A DNA stretch of 64,000 bases from Cyanobacteria bacterium SZAS LIN-3 (GTDB lineage: Bacteria > Cyanobacteriota > Vampirovibrionia > Obscuribacterales > Obscuribacteraceae): NCBI GenBank assembly GCA_018266215.1, contig JAFEAV010000003.1, positions 108,025-172,024 of the forward strand. Direction: 5' to 3'. How positions within the stretch are numbered: the first letter of the stretch is position 1; each line of letters starts with the position of its first letter. The notes beneath the pieces were generated by a model. The model did not search any database. It had not been told where the DNA came from and saw only the letters and a list, made by a program, of their open reading frames with translations. This document shows, one piece after another, positions 45,900 to 55,270 of the stretch. A program made the position numbers and the translations under genes.

Positions 45900-48371
45900 T
45901 CAGTTCTCTTCGTCTTCTTTTCCGTGCAGCGCCAGACCCTGTCTGCTCATGCGAGCGGCTCTCTGGGCCTCCAGAGCGAAGCCCACCATGCGTGGCCATT
46001 CGATTGTGTCAAAGGGTATACTGGACAGGCCGAAGCTATATTCCCAATCGCTCTGTCCTTCCTTCAGTTTGCCCAGATTGCGCGAGCATACATCGACAAA
46101 GTTGCGACCGAACATCGCCGCCAGACTTTTGTCCAGCCCCGGCATGAGCAGGGCAAACTGGTCGTTTTGAAAGTGGCAGAGCCAGTCGATGGAGCGCTTG
46201 GTGTCGGCTATTTGGGCCAGTGTGGTATGCACCAGTTCTTTGTCTTGCGCCGTGAGAGAGCGAGTTTCCTGTCCACGCTTGCGGATTTCAAAGATCATGA
46301 TTGAGAGCGGCCACATCTGTGTGCGGGCGCGTTCAAATTCGCGCTCCAGGCTGAAGATGAGAAATTCAAAGCGCAGCAGTCCCGTGCGTGAATCGTAGAG
46401 TGTGTTGATAAACTCATCGGCTTTTCGCCTGTCATAGGTCCATGTGGTGACGAGCATCTGTGAGATGTCCGAATCGTCAAGACCTTCATTGGAGATAACT
46501 ACAAGGCCGCTCTGCACGAGCTTGTAGAGCGCGTGCACGAAAGCTGCCAGGGAGAGATCCGATTGCTCCAGTGCTTCGGCGGCAATAGGTGATTGCAGCA
46601 GTGCCTGATAGAGGCAGTTAACGTGTTCGTCGTAGGTCGCTCCGCGATCTTCCAGTGCTTGCGCCAGTTCCTGCCAGTCGGCCAGCGATTCTTTGGGGAA
46701 GAGCCCGGAAAACATCGTCAATCCCAGGGATTTCAGATATTTGTTTTCGTCAAAGAGACTGGCCGCTTCTAAAATAAATTGTTCCGGCCGCACCTTGATC
46801 GTTATTTTTGCGGCGCGCACATCCGGCACGAAGCGGAACCAGCCTTCTTGCTGCATGACAAACTGATAGAGCACGTCCATGCCTTCGCGACTGGGAGTGG
46901 TGCCGTGTACCGGTACACCCTGGTCAAAATATATTGTTATCTGACCGTCCTGATGAGTCACTTCCAGCGCGCCGGTATTGTTGTTAAGTCCGATGGTCTG
47001 GAGCAGACCCAGGCTGGGCATGGTTTTTAAATTTCCTTCAAAGGACAGAGCTTCTTTCGGCAGTTTGCTGGGATCCAGATCGGTCTGAACTTTGTCGTAA
47101 TAGATAATGCCGCCCTGGACTACGGGAGCTGATGGTTTGGCTATCTCCACATGACGAGCCTGGGTGGTGGTGGAGATATTGGCCTGGGAGCCGAAGGGAT
47201 TGAGTTGCACCTGCTTTTCCGCCGACTTGCCGCCGGGTGCACTCTTATCATCGCCAAAATTTTCGGAACGACTGGATACTGTCAGCATACCGGATGGCCT
47301 TGCCTGCAGGCGTTTCCAGAGGTCCTTGATGTGGCGCAGGACTTCGTTGGCATCGTCGCTTATTAGTGTGATGATCTCCGAAGGCACGCCTTCGCTCTTG
47401 GATGGTTCGATGCAAAATGTCAGATCGCCGTTTGGTGCGCATATAACCGAGACGTTTAGCGATTGCGTGCCTAAAAATCCCAGTGATGTGAGATGGAAAG
47501 TTTTGCCCTTGGTGGCGCGGGCCTTTTGCATGATTTCACTGATGTGCTCGGCGCTGGGAAAGGCGCGAATCTTATGCATGGTGCCTTTGGCCCGGGGCAG
47601 GCCGCGCACTTTTTTGAGACGCTCAAACTGTTGCTTTTCCCCGGGGGAAAGATCAAAGTGGGGACCCTGTTGAACGAACAGTTCAAACAAATCGGTGCGT
47701 TCAAGACTGTTTTTGGCAGCCACTCTTTCAAAAAATCTGAGCGCCTTTTGATAATTTTCCTTGGCCTCGGCTTTCTGTCCGGCGGAATGCGCGAAGAAAG
47801 CGCGCAGGGTGGAAACCCTGGCCACCAGCAGATCCGAAGGGCGGGCGATGCCGTCGTGCACGCGGGTCAATTCAGTCATCAGTGTGCGGCAGCGGGTCAG
47901 TCGGCTGGCGGCTTCGGCAGCCAGTCCGGAGTTTGCCGTCTGCCTGGCCCGTTGAAGATTGGTCATGACTGAGTCGATAATTATTTCTGCGGTACTGCTG
48001 TCCGGCCCGATAAGCTCTTCTCTGATGCGAATGGCCTGATCTATGAGGCGGTCCAGAGTCTTGGTATTTTCCCAACTGGAGATGATGTTGCTCTCCGAAT
48101 GTCGGGTCAATTCATCGGCCAGACCGAGAAAATAGTGATCATCCTTGGGTGTGACCCGCGGCAGGACCTTGCCGAGCAAATCGTCTGATTGTTTCAGAGC
48201 ACCGGATAGACTCAGTGCTTTAGCCAGTCCGGCGATGAGGGAAAGCAGCTCGGCATCAAGATCACCCCTGGTGGCATCGAGTTTGCCGGAGACAATCGAG
48301 CAAGCCTCGGAGAGCTTGCTGTCTTTGATCAATTGCTTGATCTGATCGACTTCTTCTAAATGTTTTGCCAC
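45900..48371 (-). CDS. DUF4388 and degenerate GGDEF-like signalling protein
   Basis: 823 residues, GTG start. The N-terminal third is helical (about 1-260) with repeat-like helices; the next part (about 265-400) has no recognised family. Residues about 440-520 form a DUF4388 (PatA-type) domain: FEGNLKTMPSLGLLQTIGLN, TGALEVTHQDGQITIYFDQG. The C-terminal region (about 655-810) has the layout of a GGDEF domain, but the motif itself is replaced by QNDQF near 733, so cyclase activity is unlikely; it may bind nucleotide or proteins. Co-transcribed with the ion channel, suggesting it controls or reports on channel function. Confidence 0.75.
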   Translation of the reverse strand: MAKHLEEVDQIKQLIKDSKLSEACSIVSGKLDATRGDLDAELLSLIAGLAKALSLSGALKQSDDLLGKVLPRVTPKDDHYFLGLADELTRHSESNIISSWENTKTLDRLIDQAIRIREELIGPDSSTAEIIIDSVMTNLQRARQTANSGLAAEAASRLTRCRTLMTELTRVHDGIARPSDLLVARVSTLRAFFAHSAGQKAEAKENYQKALRFFERVAAKNSLERTDLFELFVQQGPHFDLSPGEKQQFERLKKVRGLPRAKGTMHKIRAFPSAEHISEIMQKARATKGKTFHLTSLGFLGTQSLNVSVICAPNGDLTFCIEPSKSEGVPSEIITLISDDANEVLRHIKDLWKRLQARPSGMLTVSSRSENFGDDKSAPGGKSAEKQVQLNPFGSQANISTTTQARHVEIAKPSAPVVQGGIIYYDKVQTDLDPSKLPKEALSFEGNLKTMPSLGLLQTIGLNNNTGALEVTHQDGQITIYFDQGVPVHGTTPSREGMDVLYQFVMQQEGWFRFVPDVRAAKITIKVRPEQFILEAASLFDENKYLKSLGLTMFSGLFPKESLADWQELAQALEDRGATYDEHVNCLYQALLQSPIAAEALEQSDLSLAAFVHALYKLVQSGLVVISNEGLDDSDISQMLVTTWTYDRRKADEFINTLYDSRTGLLRFEFLIFSLEREFERARTQMWPLSIMIFEIRKRGQETRSLTAQDKELVHTTLAQIADTKRSIDWLCHFQNDQFALLMPGLDKSLAAMFGRNFVDVCSRNLGKLKEGQSDWEYSFGLSSIPFDTIEWPRMVGFALEAQRAARMSRQGLALHGKEDEEN

Positions 48372-48482
48372 TTGCTATATTCGCAAAGTTCTGGGGGAGG
48401 TATCAGGGATAGTAAAATGTAAAATCTGAACGAACACTCATTATAGCGAGAGCGCGCTGTAAAGGTAGTTAAGTGACCAATC

Positions 48483-50054
48483 GTGATTATTGAATTTTTC
48501 CCCGGGTCAAGAGCCGGACTTCGGCGTCTTTTGCTGTTGGCAATGTTGTTTGCCCAGAGCAGCGTCTTTACTAACGCCGGGGCTGCGCCTCTCCAGGGGG
48601 GAGCTGACCGGGCCGCTTCCGTGTTGCCCGCGGCGGAGGAAAGCCAGCTGGGCAAGCTTTATGCCGGACATCAGTACAGCAAGGTGATGGAGGTCGGGGA
48701 AAAAATCCTGGCCGCGCAGAAGAAGGGTTCGCCCGAATGGCTGGCGACCAAAGTCTTGATGACCGCCGCCTCGGTCAAGTGCCAACCTCTTCTCAATTGC
48801 AGCAACCTGGCCCGGGAGGCTTACGAGGCCTGTCCCACAAATCCCATCGCCGTCGACAATTATGCCGCTCTGCAATATCAGGTGGGTGACCGCGAACTGG
48901 CCGGTAAGCTCTTTGAAAAAGGCGTGCAGCTATCGGCTCGCGACTTTTTGCCCCATGTCGGGCTGAGCGAAGTCTACAGCATGGATGCCAGAGTCGGTCT
49001 GACGGCAGCGATTGCCCAGTTGGGTCTGGCTGAGGCCGCGACTGAGACCGGGGGAATGAGTCAGGCCGAGAAGTGGCTCTTGATTGGCGATCATTACTAT
49101 GTTTTGAATTCGTTTAAATTGGCTCTGGCAGCCTATTTGCAAGCAGACCGCGCCCCGGACCGCGCCGCCCTTGATGGGCGCATTAATCAGTCGGTTTATC
49201 GCTCGGCGCTCAAGAATAATCAAATAGATCTGGCGCAGAAGCTGCGGGATGCTGTTTTACTGGGACCGGCCGTGGCCGCCAGCACATATGTTTTGACGGC
49301 GGAAAAACTCTGTGCCAATACCGCCCAGGGTGAGGCTCTGTCCGGGGTGGTTTACGAGAGAGCACTGCAGGCCCCGGGTACCGACGGCGAATTTTTCTAT
49401 CACCTGGGGCGCGCCTTTGCCGCTTCAGGACAGGGCAAATACGCAAAACTGTCTTTTGAGAAAGCACTGCAAGCGTCCCCTGCCGAGGGGAAATATGTGG
49501 TGGCTTATGCCGCTGAACTGGCCCGGGAGCAGGACAATGTCCGGGCTCGCAGGCAGCTCACCGAGCTGGCCAAGCGTCATCGGCTGGACGAGCCGACGCC
49601 GACGCGCTCACTGGCACAGGGCCTGGCCCGGGCCGGCCTGGCTCTGCTCAAGGAATACGACAGTGACTGGGCTTCGACCGCCCGTCAGGTGGTGCGGGGT
49701 CAGAGCTTGCCCGCCTATAAAACCGCCTATGCCCGACTCGATAAAATCAAGTGTCACTGCCGCTTTTTGTCGATGCAGTACACTTTGCGCGCTCAACCGG
49801 GAGTCGTTTTTGCTTACATCCCCGATGACAAAGTACCGGTGGCTTTTTTGATTTACGACAGTAAAAGCAGCACACCGGCAGCGGTCTGGGACAAGATCAA
49901 AAACGAAGCGACAATAACTCCTCTGCCAAAGGAGGAGAGTCTGCGCGATTTTCCCCATGTGGTGCAAGTCGCGCTCGACTATGCCGAGGCGCCCTATCGG
50001 CCGCTCAAGCCCTATTACGAGTTTAATCCTCTACCGCTGCGGATTTTGCCTTGA
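48483..50054 (+). CDS. Exported TPR-repeat protein
   Basis: 523 residues from GTG. Signal peptide RRLLLLAMLFAQSSVFTNAG is followed by TPR-like helical pairs across about 50-370 (AGHQYSKVMEVGEKILAAQ, FYHLGRAFAASGQGKYAKLS, and others). The last 100 residues form a separate small beta-containing domain (FLSMQYTLRAQPGVVFAYIP). Likely a periplasmic scaffold. The partner is unknown. Divergent from the DUF4388 gene. Confidence 0.7.
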   Translation: MIIEFFPGSRAGLRRLLLLAMLFAQSSVFTNAGAAPLQGGADRAASVLPAAEESQLGKLYAGHQYSKVMEVGEKILAAQKKGSPEWLATKVLMTAASVKCQPLLNCSNLAREAYEACPTNPIAVDNYAALQYQVGDRELAGKLFEKGVQLSARDFLPHVGLSEVYSMDARVGLTAAIAQLGLAEAATETGGMSQAEKWLLIGDHYYVLNSFKLALAAYLQADRAPDRAALDGRINQSVYRSALKNNQIDLAQKLRDAVLLGPAVAASTYVLTAEKLCANTAQGEALSGVVYERALQAPGTDGEFFYHLGRAFAASGQGKYAKLSFEKALQASPAEGKYVVAYAAELAREQDNVRARRQLTELAKRHRLDEPTPTRSLAQGLARAGLALLKEYDSDWASTARQVVRGQSLPAYKTAYARLDKIKCHCRFLSMQYTLRAQPGVVFAYIPDDKVPVAFLIYDSKSSTPAAVWDKIKNEATITPLPKEESLRDFPHVVQVALDYAEAPYRPLKPYYEFNPLPLRILP

Positions 50055-50068
50055 GGGCAATCCTGACG

Positions 50069-50602
50069 CTAGACGCGGCTCAGGGTCATCAGCTTGAGGG
50101 CCGCTTTGACAAAGGCGGGCAGGTCGGCCGGTGTGCGCGATGTGACGAGACCGCCGTCTACGACTACTTCTTCGTCCACCCACTCCGCTCCGGCGTGGAT
50201 CAGGTCGTGTTTGATATTTTTGAAACTGGTTACTTTTTTGCCCTTGACCGCATCAGCTGAAGTCAGCACCCAGCCGGCGTGGCAGATGGCTGCTACGACG
50301 CGGCCTTCCTTGAGGGTCTTGGCAACAATGTCGAGGGCCGCTTGATTGGCTCTGATCTTGTCCGGGGCCCAGCCACCGGGGATGACCACACAGTCAAAGC
50401 GTTCGGCGACGTATTCTTCGCACTGGCCGTGCACTTCTACCGGTACGCCGTACTTGCCCTTGTACTGCTTCTCGCCGATACCGGCAATCTTGACATTGGC
50501 GCCGGCCTCCTGGAAGCGATAGAGCGGATAAAACAGCTCACGGTCTTCAAAGTCAGGTCCGGCGATAATCAGAACCTTCTTGCCGGTTGCGTCCATTTCC
50601 AT
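50069..50602 (-). CDS. DJ-1/PfpI family protein
   Basis: 177 residues from the ATG at 50602, fixed by GGAGG five bases upstream; a longer open frame to 50647 is ignored. Glu19 (DFEDRE) and Cys107-His108 (AAICHAGWVL, the nucleophile elbow) are the conserved pair of PfpI/YraA-type proteins, with VVIPGGWAPDKIR before them. Members act as glyoxalase/deglycase-like or stress-protective enzymes. It is transcribed away from the kynurenine operon, with 141 bases between. Confidence 0.9.
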   Translation of the reverse strand: MEMDATGKKVLIIAGPDFEDRELFYPLYRFQEAGANVKIAGIGEKQYKGKYGVPVEVHGQCEEYVAERFDCVVIPGGWAPDKIRANQAALDIVAKTLKEGRVVAAICHAGWVLTSADAVKGKKVTSFKNIKHDLIHAGAEWVDEEVVVDGGLVTSRTPADLPAFVKAALKLMTLSRV

Positions 50603-50743
50603 GTGCACCTCCAAATAGGTTAATAGTCGCCCATATCCTCCGCCCACCTTCTGGATATAAAGTTATCTCAATTTTTGTCGTAGAGGCCCCCGGGCTTTGT
50701 AGACTTACCCTTGTTTGGCTGAGCCTGGATTGGGGAGAATAAC

Positions 50744-51268
50744 GTGGGTCGACTGGCAACGATTAACCTGAAGCGCTGGATCGACGAAAACAGATCCCTG
50801 CTCAAACCTCCGGTTGGCAACAAGCTTATCTACGAAGACCGCGAGTTTATCGTCATGGTGGTGGGTGGACCCAATTCGCGTACCGACTACCATGTCAATT
50901 CGGGCGAGGAATTTTTCTACCAGGTGGAAGGTGATATCACCCTCAAGGTATTTGATGAGGGTAAGCACCAGGATGTGCACATCGCCGAAGGCGAAATTTT
51001 CCTGCTGCCGCCCAGTGTGCCGCATTCACCCAGACGGCCGGCCGGGACCGTGGGTCTTGTCGTCGAGCATAAGCGCGATCCTGGAGAAAAGGATGGTTTT
51101 ATCTGGTTTTGTGAAAAGTGCGGCGAAAAGCTATATGAAGAGTACTTTCAACTGACCAATATAGTGACGCAATTCCCGCCGGTTTTCGAGCGTTTCTATA
51201 AAAACGAAAAACATTCGACCTGCGCTAAATGTGGTCACAAGTTGCAGGACCCCGATGCAAAAAATTGA
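50744..51268 (+). CDS. nbaC: 3-Hydroxyanthranilate 3,4-dioxygenase
   Basis: 174 residues, GTG start after GGGGAG. Cupin dioxygenase: His50, Glu56 and His94 are the Fe(II) ligands (DYHVNSGEEFFYQ, PSVPHSPRRP), and the C-terminal CxxC pairs Cys123/Cys126 and Cys160/Cys163 form the rubredoxin-like site of bacterial enzymes. It opens the ring of 3-hydroxyanthranilate to 2-amino-3-carboxymuconate semialdehyde. It overlaps the ACMSD gene, whose product takes that compound. The first gene of a four-gene kynurenine cluster. Confidence 0.95.
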   Translation: MGRLATINLKRWIDENRSLLKPPVGNKLIYEDREFIVMVVGGPNSRTDYHVNSGEEFFYQVEGDITLKVFDEGKHQDVHIAEGEIFLLPPSVPHSPRRPAGTVGLVVEHKRDPGEKDGFIWFCEKCGEKLYEEYFQLTNIVTQFPPVFERFYKNEKHSTCAKCGHKLQDPDAKN

Positions 51269-52253
51269 TGTGCACACACATATACTGCCGCGCCACATTC
51301 CCGACTTTAAGGCGAAATATGGCTACGGCGGCTTCGTTACCCTCGAGCACCATGCTCCCTGCAAAGCGAAAATGCTCAAGGATGACGGCACATTTTTTCG
51401 GGAAGTAGAAGAAAATTGTTTTGACGCTCAAGCCCGCCTGCGCGATACCGACCGCACCGGCGTGAGCCGGCAGGTGATTTCGACTGTGCCGGTGATGTTC
51501 AGTTATTGGGCCAAGCCCCATGACACTCATGACCTTTCCTGTCATCTCAACGATCATGTGGCCGAGGTCTGCGCCGCCAATCCCGAGCGCTTTGTCGGTC
51601 TCGGTACCGTGCCGCTGCAGCACACCGAGCTGGCTATTAAAGAGCTGACCCGCCTGGTGAAAGAGCTTGGTCTCAAGGGCGTACAGATCGGATCGCACGT
51701 AGGGGATCTCAATTTGAGCGCTCCCGAACTTTTCCCCTTCTTTGAGGCGGCTTCGGATCTCGGTGCCGCAATCTTTGTCCATCCCTGGGACATGATGGGC
51801 CAGGAGCGCATGAGCAAGTACTGGCTGCCCTGGCTTGTGGGCATGCCGGCGGAAGTCTCTCTGGCAATCTGTTCGATGATTTTCGGCGGTGTATTTGAGC
51901 GTCTGCCCAATTTGCGTGTTGCCTTCGCCCATGGTGGCGGCTCCTTCCCCATTACTGTCGGCCGCGTGCAGCACGGTTTTACAAGTCGTCCCGATCTCTG
52001 TGCCGTCGATAATCCGCATGGCCCGCGTGAATATCTGGGGCGATTCTTTGTAGATTCACTCGTCCATGACCCGGATGCCCTGCAGTATATCGTCAAATTG
52101 TTTGGCGAAGATGCGGTTGTGCTGGGCAGTGACTATCCCTTTCCCCTGGGGGAAGAAGAGCCGGGAGCCATGGTCCTGGCACACTCCGGTTTGTCGCAGG
52201 CAATCAAGGAAAAAATTCTCTACAAAAACGCCGTGAAATTTCTCGGTCTTTAA
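51255..52253 (+). CDS. nbaD: 2-Amino-3-carboxymuconate-6-semialdehyde decarboxylase (ACMSD)
   Basis: 332 residues from the ATG at 51255, giving the canonical MQKIDVHTHILP start with zinc ligands His7 and His9; the frame open to 51231 is ignored. Further amidohydrolase-fold motifs: FVHPWDMMG and LGSDYPFPLG (metal-binding Asp). It decarboxylates the HAAO product, steering the pathway to 2-aminomuconate rather than to quinolinate and NAD. It overlaps HAAO by 14 bases. Confidence 0.93.
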   Translation: MQKIDVHTHILPRHIPDFKAKYGYGGFVTLEHHAPCKAKMLKDDGTFFREVEENCFDAQARLRDTDRTGVSRQVISTVPVMFSYWAKPHDTHDLSCHLNDHVAEVCAANPERFVGLGTVPLQHTELAIKELTRLVKELGLKGVQIGSHVGDLNLSAPELFPFFEAASDLGAAIFVHPWDMMGQERMSKYWLPWLVGMPAEVSLAICSMIFGGVFERLPNLRVAFAHGGGSFPITVGRVQHGFTSRPDLCAVDNPHGPREYLGRFFVDSLVHDPDALQYIVKLFGEDAVVLGSDYPFPLGEEEPGAMVLAHSGLSQAIKEKILYKNAVKFLGL

Positions 52254-52264
52254 CTGGAGCAGTA

Positions 52265-53605
52265 ATGATAAAAAAAGAGACTACCACCGTTGACTGTCCC
52301 GTACCCTTCGAGGCCGGTGTTGACACCAGCCTGGAGTGCGCTCGCAACCTCGATCAGACTGATGCACTCAAGCACTTTCGCGAGCTCTTCTATTTACCCG
52401 CCAAACTTGATGGTGAGCGCTCCAAGTGTGTGTATTTGACCGGCAACTCTCTGGGTTTGCAACCTAAAAAAGCCAGAGAATACATAGAGGCCGAACTCAG
52501 TGATTGGCAGGACCTGGGAGTGGAAGGGCATTTCCACGCTCGTCATGCCTGGATGCCCTATCATGAATTTGTCACCGATATGAGCGCCAGGCTGGTCGGA
52601 GCTAAACCGATTGAAGTGGTCGTTATGAACACTCTAACGGTCAATCTGCATCTGATGATGGTTTCTTTTTACCGACCGACAAAAACGCGCTACAAAATAC
52701 TTGTGGAAAAGGGAGCTTTCCCCTCTGACCAGTACGCAGTCGCTTCCCAGGCCGCTTTTCATGGTTTTGATCCTAAGGATGCGGTGGTCGAGCTCTGCCC
52801 CGAGCCCGGTGCCGACACTCTGGAAACCGAGAAAATTATCGAGACTATTGCCGGCATGGGGGATCAGCTGGCCCTGGTCCTGCTCGGTAATGTCAATTAC
52901 TTGACCGGTCAGGCTTTTGAATCGGAAAAGATTGCCCGTGCTGCTCATGAAGCCGGGGCTTTCTTCGGTCTCAATCTGGCTCACGGTGCCGGTAATCTGC
53001 TTTTGCAATTGCATGACTGGCAGGTGGACTTCGCCGTCTGGTGCTCGTATAAATATCTCAATGCCGGGCCCGGCGGTATAGCAGGATGTTTCGTACACGA
53101 GAAGCACGCCCACAGTTTCGATATCCCGCGCTTCGCCGGTTGGTGGGGACACGACAAGAAAACCAGATTCCAGATGGGGCCTGAGTTTTCACCTATACCG
53201 GGAGCGGAGGGCTGGCAGCTTTCCAATCCGCCTATTTTCCAGCTGGCGGCACTGCGGGCATCGCTGGAGATTTTTGACCATGTGACCATGCCGGCCCTGC
53301 GAGCCAAGGCCTGCCGATTGACTGCCTACATGCAATATCTGCTCGACGACATCAATACGCGCGTACCCGGTTTCTGTCGCATCATTACCCCCAGAGATCC
53401 GGCCCAGCGAGGCTCTCAGTTGAGTCTGAAATTTACCGGAGAAAGCAAGAAATTGCTGGAACAATTTAAGGCCGAAGGTGTTGTCTGTGATTTTCGCGAG
53501 CCGGATATCATCCGCGCTACGGCGGTGCCGCTCTACAACTCTTTCGAGGATGTCCATCGTTTTTGTCAGGTAGTAAAAAAATTCGCCCAGGCGGAGGAAA
53601 ATTAA
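52265..53605 (+). CDS. kynU: Kynureninase
   Basis: 446 residues. PLP enzyme cleaving kynurenine or 3-hydroxykynurenine to anthranilate or 3-hydroxyanthranilate plus alanine. Motifs: YLTGNSLGLQPKKARE near 59, EGHFHARHAWMPYHE, and WCSYKYLNAGPGGIAG containing the PLP lysine near 261. GGAG precedes the ATG. The kmo gene follows immediately, so the pair most likely handles 3-hydroxykynurenine. Confidence 0.95.
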   Translation: MIKKETTTVDCPVPFEAGVDTSLECARNLDQTDALKHFRELFYLPAKLDGERSKCVYLTGNSLGLQPKKAREYIEAELSDWQDLGVEGHFHARHAWMPYHEFVTDMSARLVGAKPIEVVVMNTLTVNLHLMMVSFYRPTKTRYKILVEKGAFPSDQYAVASQAAFHGFDPKDAVVELCPEPGADTLETEKIIETIAGMGDQLALVLLGNVNYLTGQAFESEKIARAAHEAGAFFGLNLAHGAGNLLLQLHDWQVDFAVWCSYKYLNAGPGGIAGCFVHEKHAHSFDIPRFAGWWGHDKKTRFQMGPEFSPIPGAEGWQLSNPPIFQLAALRASLEIFDHVTMPALRAKACRLTAYMQYLLDDINTRVPGFCRIITPRDPAQRGSQLSLKFTGESKKLLEQFKAEGVVCDFREPDIIRATAVPLYNSFEDVHRFCQVVKKFAQAEEN

Positions 53606-55123
53606 ATGAGCGGTGCGCAGAGCAGAGAACGTGAGAATGAAAGTGAGATTGCCGTCGTTGGAGCCGGTCTTGTCGGCTCGCTGCTGGCGCTCTTTTTAGC
53701 CAGACGCGGATTTACCGTCGATGTCTTTGAGCGCCGACCGGATATGCGCACTGAAAAAGTTGCCGCCGGGCGATCGATCAATCTCGCTATCTCCACCCGT
53801 GGTATCACCGCCATGAGTCGCGCCGGACTGACCGCAGAAGTCCTGGCCGAGGCAGTGCCGATGCGGGGTCGCATGATGCATGCCAAAAACGGTGAGCTGA
53901 CTTTCCAACCCTACGGTAAAGATGACAGCGAGTGCATCAATTCCATTTCGCGGGCGGCACTCAATAAATTTCTCATGACCAGCGCTGAAAAAACCGGCAA
54001 GGTGCATTTTCATTTTAATGAAAAGGCTGAAGGCATGGACTTTGAGCGCGGTATCCTCAATCTGCACAATGAAAAGACCAATCAGCCGCATGAGCGCCAT
54101 GCCGATATCGTCATCGGCACCGACGGATCCGCCTCTAAGGTGCGAGAAGACATGGTCAAGCGCAAGGGCTTTGAGCTCAGTCAGTCCCGTCTTGATTATG
54201 GCTACAAAGAACTGGTCATACCGCCCGGACCGGGAGGCAGCTTCTTGATGGAAAAGAACGCGCTGCACATCTGGCCGCGCGGTGCTTATATGTTGATTGC
54301 CCTGCCTAATTTTGACGGCAGCTACACCTGCACACTTTTCCTTCCATATAAAGGTGAGGTCAGTTTTGAAAATCTCACCACTGTGGAACAGGTCAGTGCT
54401 TTCTTTGCCTCCGAGTTTGCCGATGCCGTGCCGCTGATCCCTGATCTGGCCGAGAATTTCGTCAAGAGTCCTCTCGGTCACATGGATACGATCAAGTGTT
54501 CGCCCTGGAACGTCGAGGGACGCGCCCTGCTGCTCGGTGATGCCGCCCACGCCATTGTGCCCTTCTTTGGCCAGGGGGCGAATTGCGGCTTTGAAGACCT
54601 GACTGTTTTGCAGGACTGCATCGATGAGCACCTCAGTCGCGGCGGCAGCCTCTATATTGATCACCGTGATCTCGGGGCCGCTGATGGGGATGCCTCAGAC
54701 GGCGCCCGTCGCCGTCTCAAGGAAGGCTCCTCCAACTGGCAGCAAATATTTGACGATCTGACCGGACGTCGCAAGGTCAACAGTGACGCCATTGCCGACA
54801 TGGCGGTGGAGAATTTTACCGAGATGAGAGACCGGGTGGCCGATCCGCATTTTCTGCTGATGAAGGCTGTGGAAAAGATTCTGGAAAAAGAATTCCCCGG
54901 CCAGTACCGCTCTCGTTATTCCCTGGTGACATTCAGCAATGCGCCTTACAAACTGGCTCAGGATGTCGGCATTGTCTGCGAGGAAATATTGAGTAAACTC
55001 TGCCGCTCGATAGAGAAGCCCGAGCAGGTTGATCTGGCCCAGGCCGAGGCGCTCATTAAAGAGAAACTGGCGCCCCTGCTTAAAAATCTGGATCCGGCGG
55101 CGGAGGTTCAGCCGGTTTCATAA
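53606..55123 (+). CDS. kmo: Kynurenine 3-monooxygenase
   Basis: 505 residues. FAD hydroxylase converting kynurenine to 3-hydroxykynurenine. The dinucleotide fold is at 14-40 (VVGAGLVGSLLALFLARRGF), AAGRSINLAISTRG is characteristic of KMO, and GDAAHAIVPFFGQGANCGFE binds FAD ribose. The C-terminal 40 residues lack the membrane anchor seen in mitochondrial KMO. The ATG follows the kynU stop directly, with GGAGG inside the kynU end. Confidence 0.95.
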   Translation: MSGAQSRERENESEIAVVGAGLVGSLLALFLARRGFTVDVFERRPDMRTEKVAAGRSINLAISTRGITAMSRAGLTAEVLAEAVPMRGRMMHAKNGELTFQPYGKDDSECINSISRAALNKFLMTSAEKTGKVHFHFNEKAEGMDFERGILNLHNEKTNQPHERHADIVIGTDGSASKVREDMVKRKGFELSQSRLDYGYKELVIPPGPGGSFLMEKNALHIWPRGAYMLIALPNFDGSYTCTLFLPYKGEVSFENLTTVEQVSAFFASEFADAVPLIPDLAENFVKSPLGHMDTIKCSPWNVEGRALLLGDAAHAIVPFFGQGANCGFEDLTVLQDCIDEHLSRGGSLYIDHRDLGAADGDASDGARRRLKEGSSNWQQIFDDLTGRRKVNSDAIADMAVENFTEMRDRVADPHFLLMKAVEKILEKEFPGQYRSRYSLVTFSNAPYKLAQDVGIVCEEILSKLCRSIEKPEQVDLAQAEALIKEKLAPLLKNLDPAAEVQPVS

Positions 55124-55270
55124 AAGAGTCGGATTGTCCGCCAGATTAAATCCAAAATTTTCTGTCCAGAAATTTTTCTGTCCGTGTATACCTGAGCAAT
55201 CCGGACCCCACCCGGGCGTGTCTGCTTACAAGACAAAGCCACTTAGTTAACCTAAAACGGGGTGTATCTC

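Noticed and set aside
50633..50658. ATATCC...GGATAT inverted repeat in the DJ-1/HAAO divergent region
   Set aside because: Only six bases per arm with a 14-base spacer; too likely by chance to list as an operator.
53696..54664. 322-codon minus-strand frame
   Set aside because: Fully antisense to kmo, whose motifs are unambiguous; no ribosome site or family match.
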